64,000 bases of DNA from CAYRFQ01 sp964423615 (GTDB taxonomy: Bacteria > Planctomycetota > Planctomycetia > Gemmatales > Gemmataceae). The notes below the pieces were generated by a model, which was given only the letters and a program-made list of their open reading frames with translations, did no database searches and had not been told where the DNA came from. This document shows, piece by piece, positions 52,233-61,598 of the stretch; the stretch's first letter is position 1, and each line of letters begins with the position of its first letter. Location of the stretch: the NCBI GenBank assembly GCA_964423615.1, contig CAYRFQ010000004.1, positions 146,618 to 210,617 of the forward strand. The letters are read 5' to 3'. The translations under genes were made by a program, and so were the position numbers.

Positions 52233-55200
52233 TTAGAGCAACGCAGTCCGCAGATGCGTTTCCGGAATGATCTCTTCATTCTGGCCCGGACCCGAGAACA
52301 GCAATCGCATATCGGTCGTTCCATTCTGCTGGAAGTACTCCAGGCGGATTGGGTGCCAGCCGGCTTCAAGTGTCACTTGACCATCATCCCGAGTGGACTT
52401 GTGTTGATCCCAGTGGTCGATGATCGGTGTATCGTTGTCACCAACCCACAACCGGACACCGTCGTTGCTGTAAGTGGTGAACTGCCAGGCTCCAGGATTC
52501 TCGATGTAGACATACCCTTCCCACCGAATGGAATACTGGTCGTCGGAGATGACCTTTCCTCCGGCATCGTCTCCGAGGACGTCGTTAGAGAAGTTGATCG
52601 TCGAGGACACGCCTTGCGAAGCAACGCCCGTCAAATCGATCGAGTTGAAGTAAGTGGCTCGCAATCCTGGTTCGGAGGGACCATCGAAAACATTAATCAA
52701 GCGGATCGTGAACGATTCCGAGTTGGTGTTCACGCCGTCGCCGACCTCGACGGTGATACCATGACTCGTGGCGATCTCGTAGTCGAGCCGCGAACCGTCC
52801 CTAACGATGACGTCTCCTGACGACGTCACGTCAAACCGTCCTCCCGCATCATTGGTGAGGGCAAATGTGTGGGAAGTGTCATCAGGATCGAGAACACTCA
52901 GCGTTCCAACGACGCTTCCGTTAGCTGAGTTCTCTTCGATCGAGTTGTTACCCAGGATAATATCGGTTGGCGGAAAATTAACGTTACCAACGGTGACAGA
53001 TACGACATCATTCACCGATTTTCCACTGGAATCTGTCGCTGTAACCGTCACCATGGCATATCCGACAGTGTTAGGGACATAGGTCAATCTGGCCACCGAT
53101 CCATTTACACCCACCTCGACCACGTTCGTGTCAGTACTCGTGATCGAATAGGTCAATGTGGCGTCTTCAGGGTCGAAGAAAACGTTGGCCAGGTCGATCT
53201 CTGTCGGAGAAGCGTTTTCCGGAACGGAGATGTCGTCCATGGGGTTGATGACCTGCGGAGCACGATTGATACCGTTGTTGGTGACGAGGATGGTCCAATC
53301 CTTTCCTCGATTGTTGGGAGCTTGACCGAGATTGACGGAACTGCCGCCATCGACCTCGTTGATCGTACCGTCTTGCATTTCGCCCCCGTTGCGTGGATCG
53401 AACCACTGCACGGAGAATGTCCCCTCCACACCTGTCAAATCGAGGTTCGTCGTGCCACCGTTTTTCAAGTAGACCACGTAGACTTCACCTTCTTTGATGA
53501 ACCCGTAGTCGTTACTCGCGGTGCTCACACCGTTGTCGTTGGTCATCTCCCAGAATGGAATGTCATTGTTGTTGAAGAACTCGAGGGCGTAGCGAGTGTA
53601 GTCCCACCAATTGTCACGACTACGGTAGTTTTGGAGGGTCAAGTCAGAATTGTTGTGTTGGTAGCCGAAGTACCATTCGTTGCCCCAACCACCAGCCATA
53701 AACGTCCCCCAAAGGGCATTCTTTCGACCATCTTCGTGGGAGTTGCCGGCGTCGTTGTCAGGCCGAAGGGCATGCGAAGCATCGCCGGGTTCATCGACGG
53801 CCACGGCCCAGGGTTTGCCCTCATTGACCGACCGGGTCAAATAATCCTTGACCTTGTTATGTACGTTGCCGAAGTCGGACCTGTTGGTCTGGAGGGAGAA
53901 GCCAGTGTACTCCGAATCAGGTCCCATCAGGTCGAAGTGGTTGCTGCCGTTGTGGATGACGATGTGGTGATTGTAGGGGTCAGTCTCGGAGAAGTATTCA
54001 GCCCAGGCCTTTTTCTGCGACGTGCTGGCGTTGTTGATTTCTTCGCCGAGGTTCCAGTTCAAGGCGAGGTGGTGACCAAAACGGGCGATCAACTCGCGGT
54101 AGTACATCTTCCGTTGCGTTCCCAGATTTCCGTTGTCCAGCAGCAGCTCGTTCTCGGTCTCTTGGGTCTTGAAGTGGAGGAACAGACCCATGTGGTCGGC
54201 GTGTTCGAAGAGGACTTCCCATTGCTCCAGTTTCGAGACGTCGAATCGAGTACGGTCCTGGCTGTCCGTGGAAATCCAGGGGAATACGTTTTTGTCGTCA
54301 CCAGCATAAGTCATGGGGATGAACGACACTGCGTTGAGCCCTTCAGACGCGAGATAGTTCATGGCTCCAATGATCTCGGTACCCTTGCCGTTTTGCCAGC
54401 TTGGATCTCCTGGGCGATAGTCTTGCTGGTGGGGCGCCCACGATTTGCGTCGACCGCCGACGTTGGTGGTGTTGTCGAAGTCTTCGTAAGCCAACAAGTT
54501 TTCGGGAGAGTCTGCCCCCTGCTTGAGGAAGTACTCACCAGTCTCGGCGAATTGGAGATAATGTCCACCGACATAGTTCAAGCGTCCCTTGCTACGAAGG
54601 TCAATGCCTGTCTTGTCAGTGTCAGCGACAGTGAAGCTGCCGGTGGTGCCGTCGAACCCGGTTGCGGTGCCTGATAACGAGTTGCTACTGACCGCGACAT
54701 TGGATCCCTGCCGGAATGACGCAGTGTAAGTCCAGGTACCCGTTTCTTCAGGTGCAAAGTGAACTCGCCAGATGTTCCCGCTGGCGGCGCTGGTGTTGGC
54801 TGCGTCCCCATCGGCGGCATAGAATCCAGGGACTACCAATGTTGTCCCGGTTTGTTGATTTCTGAATGTGACGTCGAGGCGATAATCCAGGAATGGGTTC
54901 TTGGTGTCCGTCTCAGAGACGTTTGGTCCCTCAAAGTCGATGCTGATCTTGTGCCACTTCTTCAGTTCGCCACTGACCTGACCACCAGTTCCACCCCTCT
55001 CCGATTCTGGCTTGCTCAGGTCTTGGGCCTCGTTACTGCTTGTGTCCACATGACGGAAGACAACGCGGTCCAAGCTGAAGTACTTCGAACGACCCGAGAT
55101 GACCAACTTGTAGGTTTCTCCAGCGTTGAAGTCATAAACCGCTACACGTTTATTGTTGTGCCCACCCAAGTCAAGGCGGTTGCCAGATGCCCAAGCGAAG

Positions 55201-58076
55201 CTGTCGGCGTTACCACCGAAAAACTTGGTATCAGTCTTGAGCACGCTGAGTGCGGCATTGTCACCATGGCTGGAGTACGGACCTGGGCCAGCGTTGTAAT
55301 CACCCTCAACGCGGAAGTACGCGTCATTACTATGGTCGCTGGGTTGCCCATGGGTTGTATCGCGGGCTGCTCGCATGTGCAGGTAGTACAGACCGCTCTT
55401 GTTGATTTTGAACTCGTACTCGAGAGGAGAATTGGGCAGACCGTTGGCCGTTTGGTTACCAGTGAACTCGAGATAGCCACTGCCAGTGAAGTTGTTGAGA
55501 TCCGTTCGTTCTTGCCAGAGGCCAAAATTGGACTCGGTGTTTTCGGCTTCGATAATGACCAAGCCCCCAGCTTCCTGATAGACACCGGAACCCACAGCGC
55601 CCGGAGCAACGGTGACGGTTGTTTTATCGCTGTCAGTGTTGCCGTCGTTGTCTGTGACCATTAGCTGGAACTCGTAGGTTCCTTGGACGAGCCCACGAAC
55701 CGTAAGGTCTTCGGCATTCGCCCCAACTAGCGTTGTAGTGCTGGGACCGTTAATTTGGACCCATTGATGTGAGACAATCGAGCCTTCATCAGAACCGGAT
55801 CCATCGAGGGTCACCATGTCCGTCGGTAGAGTTATGGAACGATCCGGTCCAGCATCGGCGGTAGGTGTTTCGTTGCTGTCATTGATGGTAATCGTCAGGA
55901 ATTTTGGAGCAGGAAGTTGGCCCCCGTTTGAGTCTCTGACTTGTACCTGGATGGTGTGTGTCTTGGCCGTTTCATAGTCGAGCAGGGAGCCGTTGGCGAC
56001 CCGCAGTTGATTACCAACAATCTGGAATCGTCCTCCAGCATTGTTCGTGAGGGTGAACGTGTGAGTGTCGTTGGCGTCGGGGTCCGTCGCAGTCAACGTA
56101 CCAACGACGGTTCCGTTGATGGCGTTCTCGTTGACGGAATTCGACGAGAGTGCCACGTCGGTGGGTGGTTGATTCGGAGTGGTGCCAGGTTCAGTCGTTG
56201 CCAGGTTTGTGGTCGGGATGATGATTTCGTTTTGACCGGGACCGGAATATCGCAGTTCCATGTGGGTAGTCCCGTTCTGCTCGAAGTATTCGAGTCGAAT
56301 GGGGTGCCATCCCTCACTGAGAGCGATGGTCCCTCTGTCACGGGTTGCCCTGTGCTGATCCCAATGGTTGATGATTTGCTGTCCATCGACCCATAACCTC
56401 ACACCATCGTTGCTGATCGTCGTGAATGTCCACGGGCCAGTTCGATCGATCTTCACAAACCCAGTCCACCGAATCGAGTATTGATCGTCCGACGCCACTA
56501 ATCCCTGAGCGTCGTCACCAAACGCGTCGTTCGGAAAGTCGACGGTCGGATCCACACGCACGCTGACACTTTGGGTGAGGTAGATTGTGTTGAAGTATTC
56601 ACCGCGGAGGCCAAACTCGATGGGTTCATCTGGCTTGACGATGACGGTAAAGCTGTCTCGGGCAGACAACCCACCGGAATCGGTTCCTTCAATGGTAATC
56701 ACAGCCGTGCCACTGAGCCCGCTTGCATAGTTCAGGATCAATTGTTGACCGTTGAACGTCGCGTCGACCAGGGAACTGTTGGTGTTCCCGGTTACAGCAA
56801 TTGCCGTCACTGTTCCGTCTTCGAGGTCCGTGAAGACGCCAGACAAATCAAGTACCGTATCGGCAGAATCAATGCCTACTTCGATGTCTCCAATCGAGTC
56901 GGCAACTGCTGGTGGGTCATTGACAGCATTGACGGTCACAGAGAATGTGTCCTCGACGGACAATCCACCCGAGTCAGTTCCTCGGATGGTGATGGTTGCG
57001 TTTCCGAACTTGTTCGCAGCAAACGACAACGTCAGGTCCGAACCAGTAAGCTCAGTCGACACGAGTGTTCCGTTCGTGTTGCCCACAACGAGGAATCGAC
57101 TGATCTCTGAGTCTTCGATGTCATCGAAGACCTCAGACAAAGAAATCGTGACAGCCGCTGCATCTTCGTCCACAGTGACGTCATCAATCAGGTTGCTGAC
57201 GGTCGGTGCTTCGTTGACGTTGTTGACGCTAATCGTTACCGACTTTGGGGAGACAAGTGTTGCTCCGTCGCTATCTCTGGCCTGGACCTGTACGGTATGC
57301 GACCTGGTCGTCTCGTAGTCGAGGAGTGAGCCGTTGGTGACTCGCAACTGATTGTTGACGATCTGGAATCGACCTTCGGCGTTGTCAATGAGCATGAACG
57401 TGTGGGTGTCGTTGACATCCGGATCGATAGCTGACAGAGTTCCCACGACGGTCCCGTTTGTGGCATTTTCGGCCACAACATTGGAGGAGAGTGTCACGTC
57501 GGTCGGTGGTCGGTTCGGGGTGGCGCCGGGTTCACTTGTCGCCAAGTTTGTTGTCGGAATAATGACCTCGGTCTGGCCCGGACCGGAATAGCGCAGTTCC
57601 ATATGGGTCGTACCGTCCTTCTCGAAGTATTCGAGTCGGATGGGGTACCACCCAGCATCGAGGCTGATATTCCCATTATCCCGGGTCGCACGATGTTGAT
57701 TCCAATGGTCAATGACTTGAGTATCATCGACCCATAACCGGACGCCGTCGTTACTGATGGTCGTGAACGTCCACGGTCCCCCCTGATCGACCTTCACAAA
57801 CCCAGTCCACCGAATCGAGTACCTATCATCCGACGCCACTAACCCCTGGGCATCGTCACCCAAGACGTCGTTCGGAAAGTCGATGGTCGCATCAACCCGC
57901 TGGGAAACCAGTTCCGTCAAATTTGTGGTATTGAAGTACTCGCCGACCAACCCATTAACATCACCAGCGAGTAGATTTCTCGCCTCCAACGTCTCCACCT
58001 GCATTGCCGACTTTTTGGTTGCCTTGGCTGACTTACTTCGTGTAATTCGAAAATTCGATTTGCGCACCTTCTCCAT
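52233..58076 (-). CDS. Giant exported surface protein: PA14 and cadherin-like repeats around a glycosidase-like core
   Basis: A 1947-residue protein with the planctomycete export signature 'QVETLEARNLLAGDVNG'. Domain order: PA14 (about residues 43-175), cadherin/Ig-like repeats with 'PPTDVTLSSNVVAENATNGT' and 'ATITIRGTDSGGLSVED', a second PA14 (about 492-630), more Ig/PKD-like repeats, a CBM6/malectin-like domain ('VIIEAENTESNFGLWQERT', about 830-1010), a DUF5060-like domain ('KWHKISIDFEGPNVSETD'), a TIM-barrel glycosidase-like domain ('YVGGHYLQFAETGEYFLKQG' to 'WGNEWYFGYQHNNSDLT'), a small 'collagen-binding' C-cap ('GTFSVQWFDPRNGG'), Ig repeats and a third PA14 (about 1800-1940). PA14 and CBM domains bind carbohydrates; 'ALNWNLGEEIN' may hold the acid catalyst. 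The first two PA14 blocks are near-duplicates at DNA level. An ECF sigma gene lies upstream on the same strand. Confidence 0.9.
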   Translation of the reverse strand: MEKVRKSNFRITRSKSAKATKKSAMQVETLEARNLLAGDVNGLVGEYFNTTNLTELVSQRVDATIDFPNDVLGDDAQGLVASDDRYSIRWTGFVKVDQGGPWTFTTISNDGVRLWVDDTQVIDHWNQHRATRDNGNISLDAGWYPIRLEYFEKDGTTHMELRYSGPGQTEVIIPTTNLATSEPGATPNRPPTDVTLSSNVVAENATNGTVVGTLSAIDPDVNDTHTFMLIDNAEGRFQIVNNQLRVTNGSLLDYETTRSHTVQVQARDSDGATLVSPKSVTISVNNVNEAPTVSNLIDDVTVDEDAAAVTISLSEVFDDIEDSEISRFLVVGNTNGTLVSTELTGSDLTLSFAANKFGNATITIRGTDSGGLSVEDTFSVTVNAVNDPPAVADSIGDIEVGIDSADTVLDLSGVFTDLEDGTVTAIAVTGNTNSSLVDATFNGQQLILNYASGLSGTAVITIEGTDSGGLSARDSFTVIVKPDEPIEFGLRGEYFNTIYLTQSVSVRVDPTVDFPNDAFGDDAQGLVASDDQYSIRWTGFVKIDRTGPWTFTTISNDGVRLWVDGQQIINHWDQHRATRDRGTIALSEGWHPIRLEYFEQNGTTHMELRYSGPGQNEIIIPTTNLATTEPGTTPNQPPTDVALSSNSVNENAINGTVVGTLTATDPDANDTHTFTLTNNAGGRFQIVGNQLRVANGSLLDYETAKTHTIQVQVRDSNGGQLPAPKFLTITINDSNETPTADAGPDRSITLPTDMVTLDGSGSDEGSIVSHQWVQINGPSTTTLVGANAEDLTVRGLVQGTYEFQLMVTDNDGNTDSDKTTVTVAPGAVGSGVYQEAGGLVIIEAENTESNFGLWQERTDLNNFTGSGYLEFTGNQTANGLPNSPLEYEFKINKSGLYYLHMRAARDTTHGQPSDHSNDAYFRVEGDYNAGPGPYSSHGDNAALSVLKTDTKFFGGNADSFAWASGNRLDLGGHNNKRVAVYDFNAGETYKLVISGRSKYFSLDRVVFRHVDTSSNEAQDLSKPESERGGTGGQVSGELKKWHKISIDFEGPNVSETDTKNPFLDYRLDVTFRNQQTGTTLVVPGFYAADGDAANTSAASGNIWRVHFAPEETGTWTYTASFRQGSNVAVSSNSLSGTATGFDGTTGSFTVADTDKTGIDLRSKGRLNYVGGHYLQFAETGEYFLKQGADSPENLLAYEDFDNTTNVGGRRKSWAPHQQDYRPGDPSWQNGKGTEIIGAMNYLASEGLNAVSFIPMTYAGDDKNVFPWISTDSQDRTRFDVSKLEQWEVLFEHADHMGLFLHFKTQETENELLLDNGNLGTQRKMYYRELIARFGHHLALNWNLGEEINNASTSQKKAWAEYFSETDPYNHHIVIHNGSNHFDLMGPDSEYTGFSLQTNRSDFGNVHNKVKDYLTRSVNEGKPWAVAVDEPGDASHALRPDNDAGNSHEDGRKNALWGTFMAGGWGNEWYFGYQHNNSDLTLQNYRSRDNWWDYTRYALEFFNNNDIPFWEMTNDNGVSTASNDYGFIKEGEVYVVYLKNGGTTNLDLTGVEGTFSVQWFDPRNGGEMQDGTINEVDGGSSVNLGQAPNNRGKDWTILVTNNGINRAPQVINPMDDISVPENASPTEIDLANVFFDPEDATLTYSITSTDTNVVEVGVNGSVARLTYVPNTVGYAMVTVTATDSSGKSVNDVVSVTVGNVNFPPTDIILGNNSIEENSANGSVVGTLSVLDPDDTSHTFALTNDAGGRFDVTSSGDVIVRDGSRLDYEIATSHGITVEVGDGVNTNSESFTIRLINVFDGPSEPGLRATYFNSIDLTGVASQGVSSTINFSNDVLGDDAGGKVISDDQYSIRWEGYVYIENPGAWQFTTYSNDGVRLWVGDNDTPIIDHWDQHKSTRDDGQVTLEAGWHPIRLEYFQQNGTTDMRLLFSGPGQNEEIIPETHLRTALL

Positions 58077-58494
58077 GAGACATCCCTTTTGTTGATGTGC
58101 AGAAAAATTGAATGAACGTTATTGCTGCGAATATGATTCGTGACCACCAATTCTTGTTGCGATCACGGTGATTGGGTACCGACCGATCTCAGATCAATCA
58201 TGAGATGGAACCTTAGCGTCCAAATACTGGACAACTTCGACCGAAGGTCAAGGTCCCGAAACATGGTCCTGCGTGAGAGACCGCGCCACTTTCCTTTTCG
58301 TTGGTGACGAATCAGTCGGCCTGAGCGAACGACCACTCACCAAGCCACATTCCCCGATGCGAATCTTAAATGTGTTCCGGTCCAGAAGGACAAGACGTGA
58401 ACCGTGTCTGAGTCGGCTTGAAAGAGTCGTCTATGTTTGAATGCGAAAAACACCTTCAAAACAGCTTCCGAAAAATCAAAAAATGTCGACGGAG
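58077..58494. other. Upstream region of the giant surface protein, 418 bp
   Basis: On the minus strand TTGACC and AGTATT are 17 nt apart within the segment 58225-58255, a possible promoter about 160 nt before the surface-protein start. No other gene is supported; the region lies downstream of the ECF sigma gene. Confidence 0.35.
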
Positions 58495-59055
58495 TCAAGA
58501 ATGGGACCTAAATCCCTGGATTTCGAGTTGCTGCCGCAACCAGGAACGAGCATAGGCCCAGTCTTTCTTCACCGTAGCGATGGACACCCCAACGACTCGT
58601 GCAGCTTGCTCGATCGTCAATCCACCGTAGTACCGCAAGTGAACGATTCGGGCCGGTCGAGCGGCTTTTTGTTCCAAAGTGCGTAAGGCTTCGCTCAAGG
58701 CAGCGACCTCGGGCATCTCGGTCGGACTGGAAGTTTCGGCTAGATCGGCATCGACACGCTTGAGATGTCCTCCGTGTTTTTGGCTGAGGTTACGACGGGC
58801 TCGCTCCACCAAAATGCGATCCATGACAGTCATCGCAGCCGCGAAAAAGTGGCCACGGTTGTCCCACCTTTGATACGGGTCGGGACGAACCAGCCGCATG
58901 TACACTTCGTGGACGAGGGCCGTGGGTTCGAGGGCCTGGCCAGGTCGTTCCCGAACCAACTTCCGAGCCGCGAGTCGCTGCAATGCCGAGTAAACTAGTG
59001 GCATCATTTCGGCAGCGGTGGCTGGTACCGACGATGTGTGGGGAGATCGTTGCAT
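58495..59055 (-). CDS. ECF-type RNA polymerase sigma factor (TIGR02999-like)
   Basis: A 186-residue sigma factor of the planctomycete-rich ECF subgroup often labelled TIGR02999. Region 2 includes 'MPLVYSALQRLAARKLVRERPG', 'LVHEVYMRLV' and 'WDNRGHFFAAAMTVMDRILVERARR'. Region 4 is 'HLRYYGGLTIEQAARVVGVSIATVKKDWAYARSWLRQQL', a clear helix-turn-helix that reads -35 elements. No anti-sigma gene is adjacent, which is usual for this subgroup; regulation may be by protein kinases elsewhere. Placement just upstream of the surface-protein gene on the same strand makes co-regulation possible, though a 418-bp spacer separates them. Confidence 0.92.
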   Translation of the reverse strand: MQRSPHTSSVPATAAEMMPLVYSALQRLAARKLVRERPGQALEPTALVHEVYMRLVRPDPYQRWDNRGHFFAAAMTVMDRILVERARRNLSQKHGGHLKRVDADLAETSSPTEMPEVAALSEALRTLEQKAARPARIVHLRYYGGLTIEQAARVVGVSIATVKKDWAYARSWLRQQLEIQGFRSHS

Positions 59056-59602
59056 GGGTTCATTCCTGTGAACAAAAGGAGTTCCCTGATCTCAAGGGAC
59101 GGACCGTCCTCGTGAAAGATGACTCGATCGTGGATGTAATCCTGCTAACCTACGGACGTTGTCTATAAGGTTACATGGAGCATCGGCACCATCTAGCTCA
59201 TTTCGAATCGAGAAGCTAACTTGAGAGGATGTTGTAGCTTTAGACGGGAAAAAGGGACAAAGCTACCTTACGATCATAATTCTGCTGTGTAATTTAATAT
59301 ACGTCCCGACTGGGGACTCGCAACCGGAAAAATTGACATCTTCAAGAATTTTGAGACGGAGTTGGAAGCTCGTCACAGACCCAAGTGGATTTGTTGGTGA
59401 TGACTCAAGGTCAGGAAAGGAGTGTCTCGAAGATGGATTTTCCAAGGAAGTTCGAGAACACAGATGTCTACTTTTTGCTTTGGCCGTCAGCGAAAAGTGA
59501 GGCTTGCACCAGTGATGGGGAAATCACGTGGAGCCGAGAGAGCCTGGCCGTGGGCGTTGAATGCCCACGGTTGGAAATTCTCGTTGTTACCGCACTCTCA
59601 CT
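59056..59602. other. Intergenic region, 547 bp
   Basis: This spacer lies between the ECF sigma start and the BBP7 gene stop (both minus). A perfect palindrome lies at 59548-59570. Short frames in it lack similarity and ribosome-binding sites. The sigma-factor promoter is presumably here. Confidence 0.4.
59548..59570. repeat. Dispersed palindrome CCGTGGGC-n7-GCCCACGG
   Basis: CCGTGGGC (59548-59555) and GCCCACGG (59563-59570) form a perfect 8-bp stem with a 7-nt loop. It lies 33 nt past the end of the BBP7 gene and may act as its terminator or mRNA end. 'Gccgtgggcnnnngcccacggc' elements are common between planctomycete genes, and a related arm is at 51971-51984. Confidence 0.65.
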
Positions 59603-61300
59603 CTAATACGTCACGAGTGCTCCGAAGTTGATCCCGTGCGCCCAGAGTCCACTCCTGTGGAAATTCGAGGTTGGTCGAGCACCTCCGATGATCGGGCCCC
59701 CTTGAGCCTGGGTCAAGTTGACCGATCGGTCGATCTGATCTCCTGGGCGAACGACACTGCCCCAATAGAGAAAGCTGTATCCGGCAAAGAGTTTCATGCG
59801 AGGAAGCACTTGCACGCTCAACTTCACCTGGGCTTCGGGCACCACGGTAAAATCACTTTCATTGCGGACGCCGATGTTGGTCGGTTGGCTGAATAATCCT
59901 CCCACGAAGATACCTGGATTGGCGGCTCCGGTCCCCGATATTGTCGTGTTGCCGTGGATGTTGGTGGATTGGGTTGTTGTACCGAGGGCGACCTTTCCTA
60001 GCAAGTCGAGTTGGAGCTTCTTATGTCTGATGACCATGTGGGCCCCCAAGTTGACACCGTAGAACTGGTTCTCGGTATCGAAGAGATCGCGGAATGCGAT
60101 GTTTTGGGCCAGCGGAACGTTGCGTCCGGCGTAGTCGATGGTCAGCTCTTCGTCGAGTTCGAGGTATCGAAATCCCGTGAGGAAATGCAACTTGAAATGG
60201 GGTTTGGCGACGAGTTTGCAACGAGCCAAAAGCTCCGCTCCCCAGAGTTCCGACGTATGGGTGATATCGACAGCACCGACCAGAGGACCAGAGGTGGGGA
60301 TGAAGGTGGGAGGTCCTTCACCGTCTTCAGGTGGGATGAAGATGGGATTGCCTGGAGTGTTAGGATCTGAAATCGGAAAGCTGCCTTCTTGTCCCAAGTT
60401 AGCCGCGAAGATCGGGAACGACAACGGTGGGTTTCCATCGGGACCAGATTCAATCCGATAAGTCCGGGATTGTTCGAACAAGACGAAAGCCGAAGCTTCC
60501 AGACCAAGCACCTGTCGGTGATCGAGCCAGGCCCCAAAGCGTCCCTGAAAACCGTAGAACGGCCCGTCATCAATTTCGTCTCCAAGAACGACCCGTGTTC
60601 CGGGGTTTGTTAGAGCTCCCTCAGGATCCCTGTCACCGAAGTCGACAGTCACGAGCGGAGGGATCGGAGCATCCTGGAGCCACCACACCAGACCTTCCAA
60701 GTCCAGCCAGTACTTGTATGGCCCGTAAGTGTTCAGGCCTGTAAAGACTGGTGTTACGTACGACTCCAGAACAGGTTCTCCGATCACAGCTGGCTGAGTA
60801 ATCGGTTTCGGCTCTTGGGTCTCAGTGTCGGGCTCTACTGTCGGAAGCGACTGTTTCGGATTCGCCTGGTCTTGACTTGGACTTGGTGGTGACCACGTCT
60901 GGTCGTCCAACGCCACCAGAGTCGGGATCGAGCCACGGGATCGCACTGGCACCGGATGACGAGGAGGATGTGTTCTTGCCGATATCGTTGGGCTTGCCAA
61001 GGCGTTCGGCAACGAGACGCTAGGTCTGTGTGACATTACAACTTGAGTCGGAGGGACGGAGTGTTCCGAGAGGACTTCGACGGCTTCCGAAAATCCCAGG
61101 CTGGCTTGGACCACGGGCTGTTGCGTCTTGGTGGGCCGAACAACTTGAGTTGGTGGAGTTTCCGTCTCGGTTCCCACGTAGTTATGATCCGTCGAACGTT
61201 GTTCGTGGAGGCTTTGCGCTGTTGCAAGATTACCGGACAACAAAATGAAAGCCAGAAGCCAACACAGTTGCAGAAGGGAGCGCGTTCTCGATGTGTTCAT
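59603..61300 (-). CDS. BBP7 family outer-membrane beta-barrel protein
   Basis: A 565-residue protein with a signal peptide (about residues 1-28, 'LLAFILLSGNLATAQS'), a Pro/Thr/Gln-rich stretch of about 150 residues, and a BBP7-type beta-barrel. The barrel starts 'YGPYKYWLDLEGLVWWLQDAPIPPLVT' and has 'GFQGRFGAWLDHRQVLGLEASAFVLFEQ', 'WGAELLARCKLVAKPHFKLHFLTGFRYLELDEEL' and 'MVIRHKKLQLDLLGKVALGTTTQ'. It ends with aromatic 'FAGYSFLYWGSVVRPGDQIDRSVN' and 'GLWAHGINFGALVTY', the C-terminal strand typical of barrels inserted by BamA. BBP7 proteins are planctomycete-specific porin-like proteins of unknown cargo. The ATG at 61300 begins the signal peptide. Confidence 0.92.
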   Translation of the reverse strand: MNTSRTRSLLQLCWLLAFILLSGNLATAQSLHEQRSTDHNYVGTETETPPTQVVRPTKTQQPVVQASLGFSEAVEVLSEHSVPPTQVVMSHRPSVSLPNALASPTISARTHPPRHPVPVRSRGSIPTLVALDDQTWSPPSPSQDQANPKQSLPTVEPDTETQEPKPITQPAVIGEPVLESYVTPVFTGLNTYGPYKYWLDLEGLVWWLQDAPIPPLVTVDFGDRDPEGALTNPGTRVVLGDEIDDGPFYGFQGRFGAWLDHRQVLGLEASAFVLFEQSRTYRIESGPDGNPPLSFPIFAANLGQEGSFPISDPNTPGNPIFIPPEDGEGPPTFIPTSGPLVGAVDITHTSELWGAELLARCKLVAKPHFKLHFLTGFRYLELDEELTIDYAGRNVPLAQNIAFRDLFDTENQFYGVNLGAHMVIRHKKLQLDLLGKVALGTTTQSTNIHGNTTISGTGAANPGIFVGGLFSQPTNIGVRNESDFTVVPEAQVKLSVQVLPRMKLFAGYSFLYWGSVVRPGDQIDRSVNLTQAQGGPIIGGARPTSNFHRSGLWAHGINFGALVTY

Positions 61301-61598
61301 TGGACTTGAATCTCCTGTCGGTCCTTCGGTCGGCGATTCCAGTTGAGTCTGTTTCCATGATCGACTCAACGCTATGGCAGACTTGGTTCAACTTCGTTCT
61401 ATTCGCTTTTCGCAATGACCATCCGGACCGAGTAACCCGGACAACAGGATATTCCCTTGGACGCAACCGAAAGCACAGTAACGATTGAAATTGATATACT
61501 GATCGTAATCACGTCAAGTCTTGCTTTACGTGAAATCGTTATAACTCGAACGGACCACACCCATCGATGCTTGATCGTTTATCGAGGAGAATTCAACC

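Noticed and set aside
53322..54674. 450-codon open frame on the plus strand
   Set aside because: It lies wholly antisense to the glycosidase-like core of the giant surface protein, has no recognisable domain, and is explained by codon bias of the real gene.
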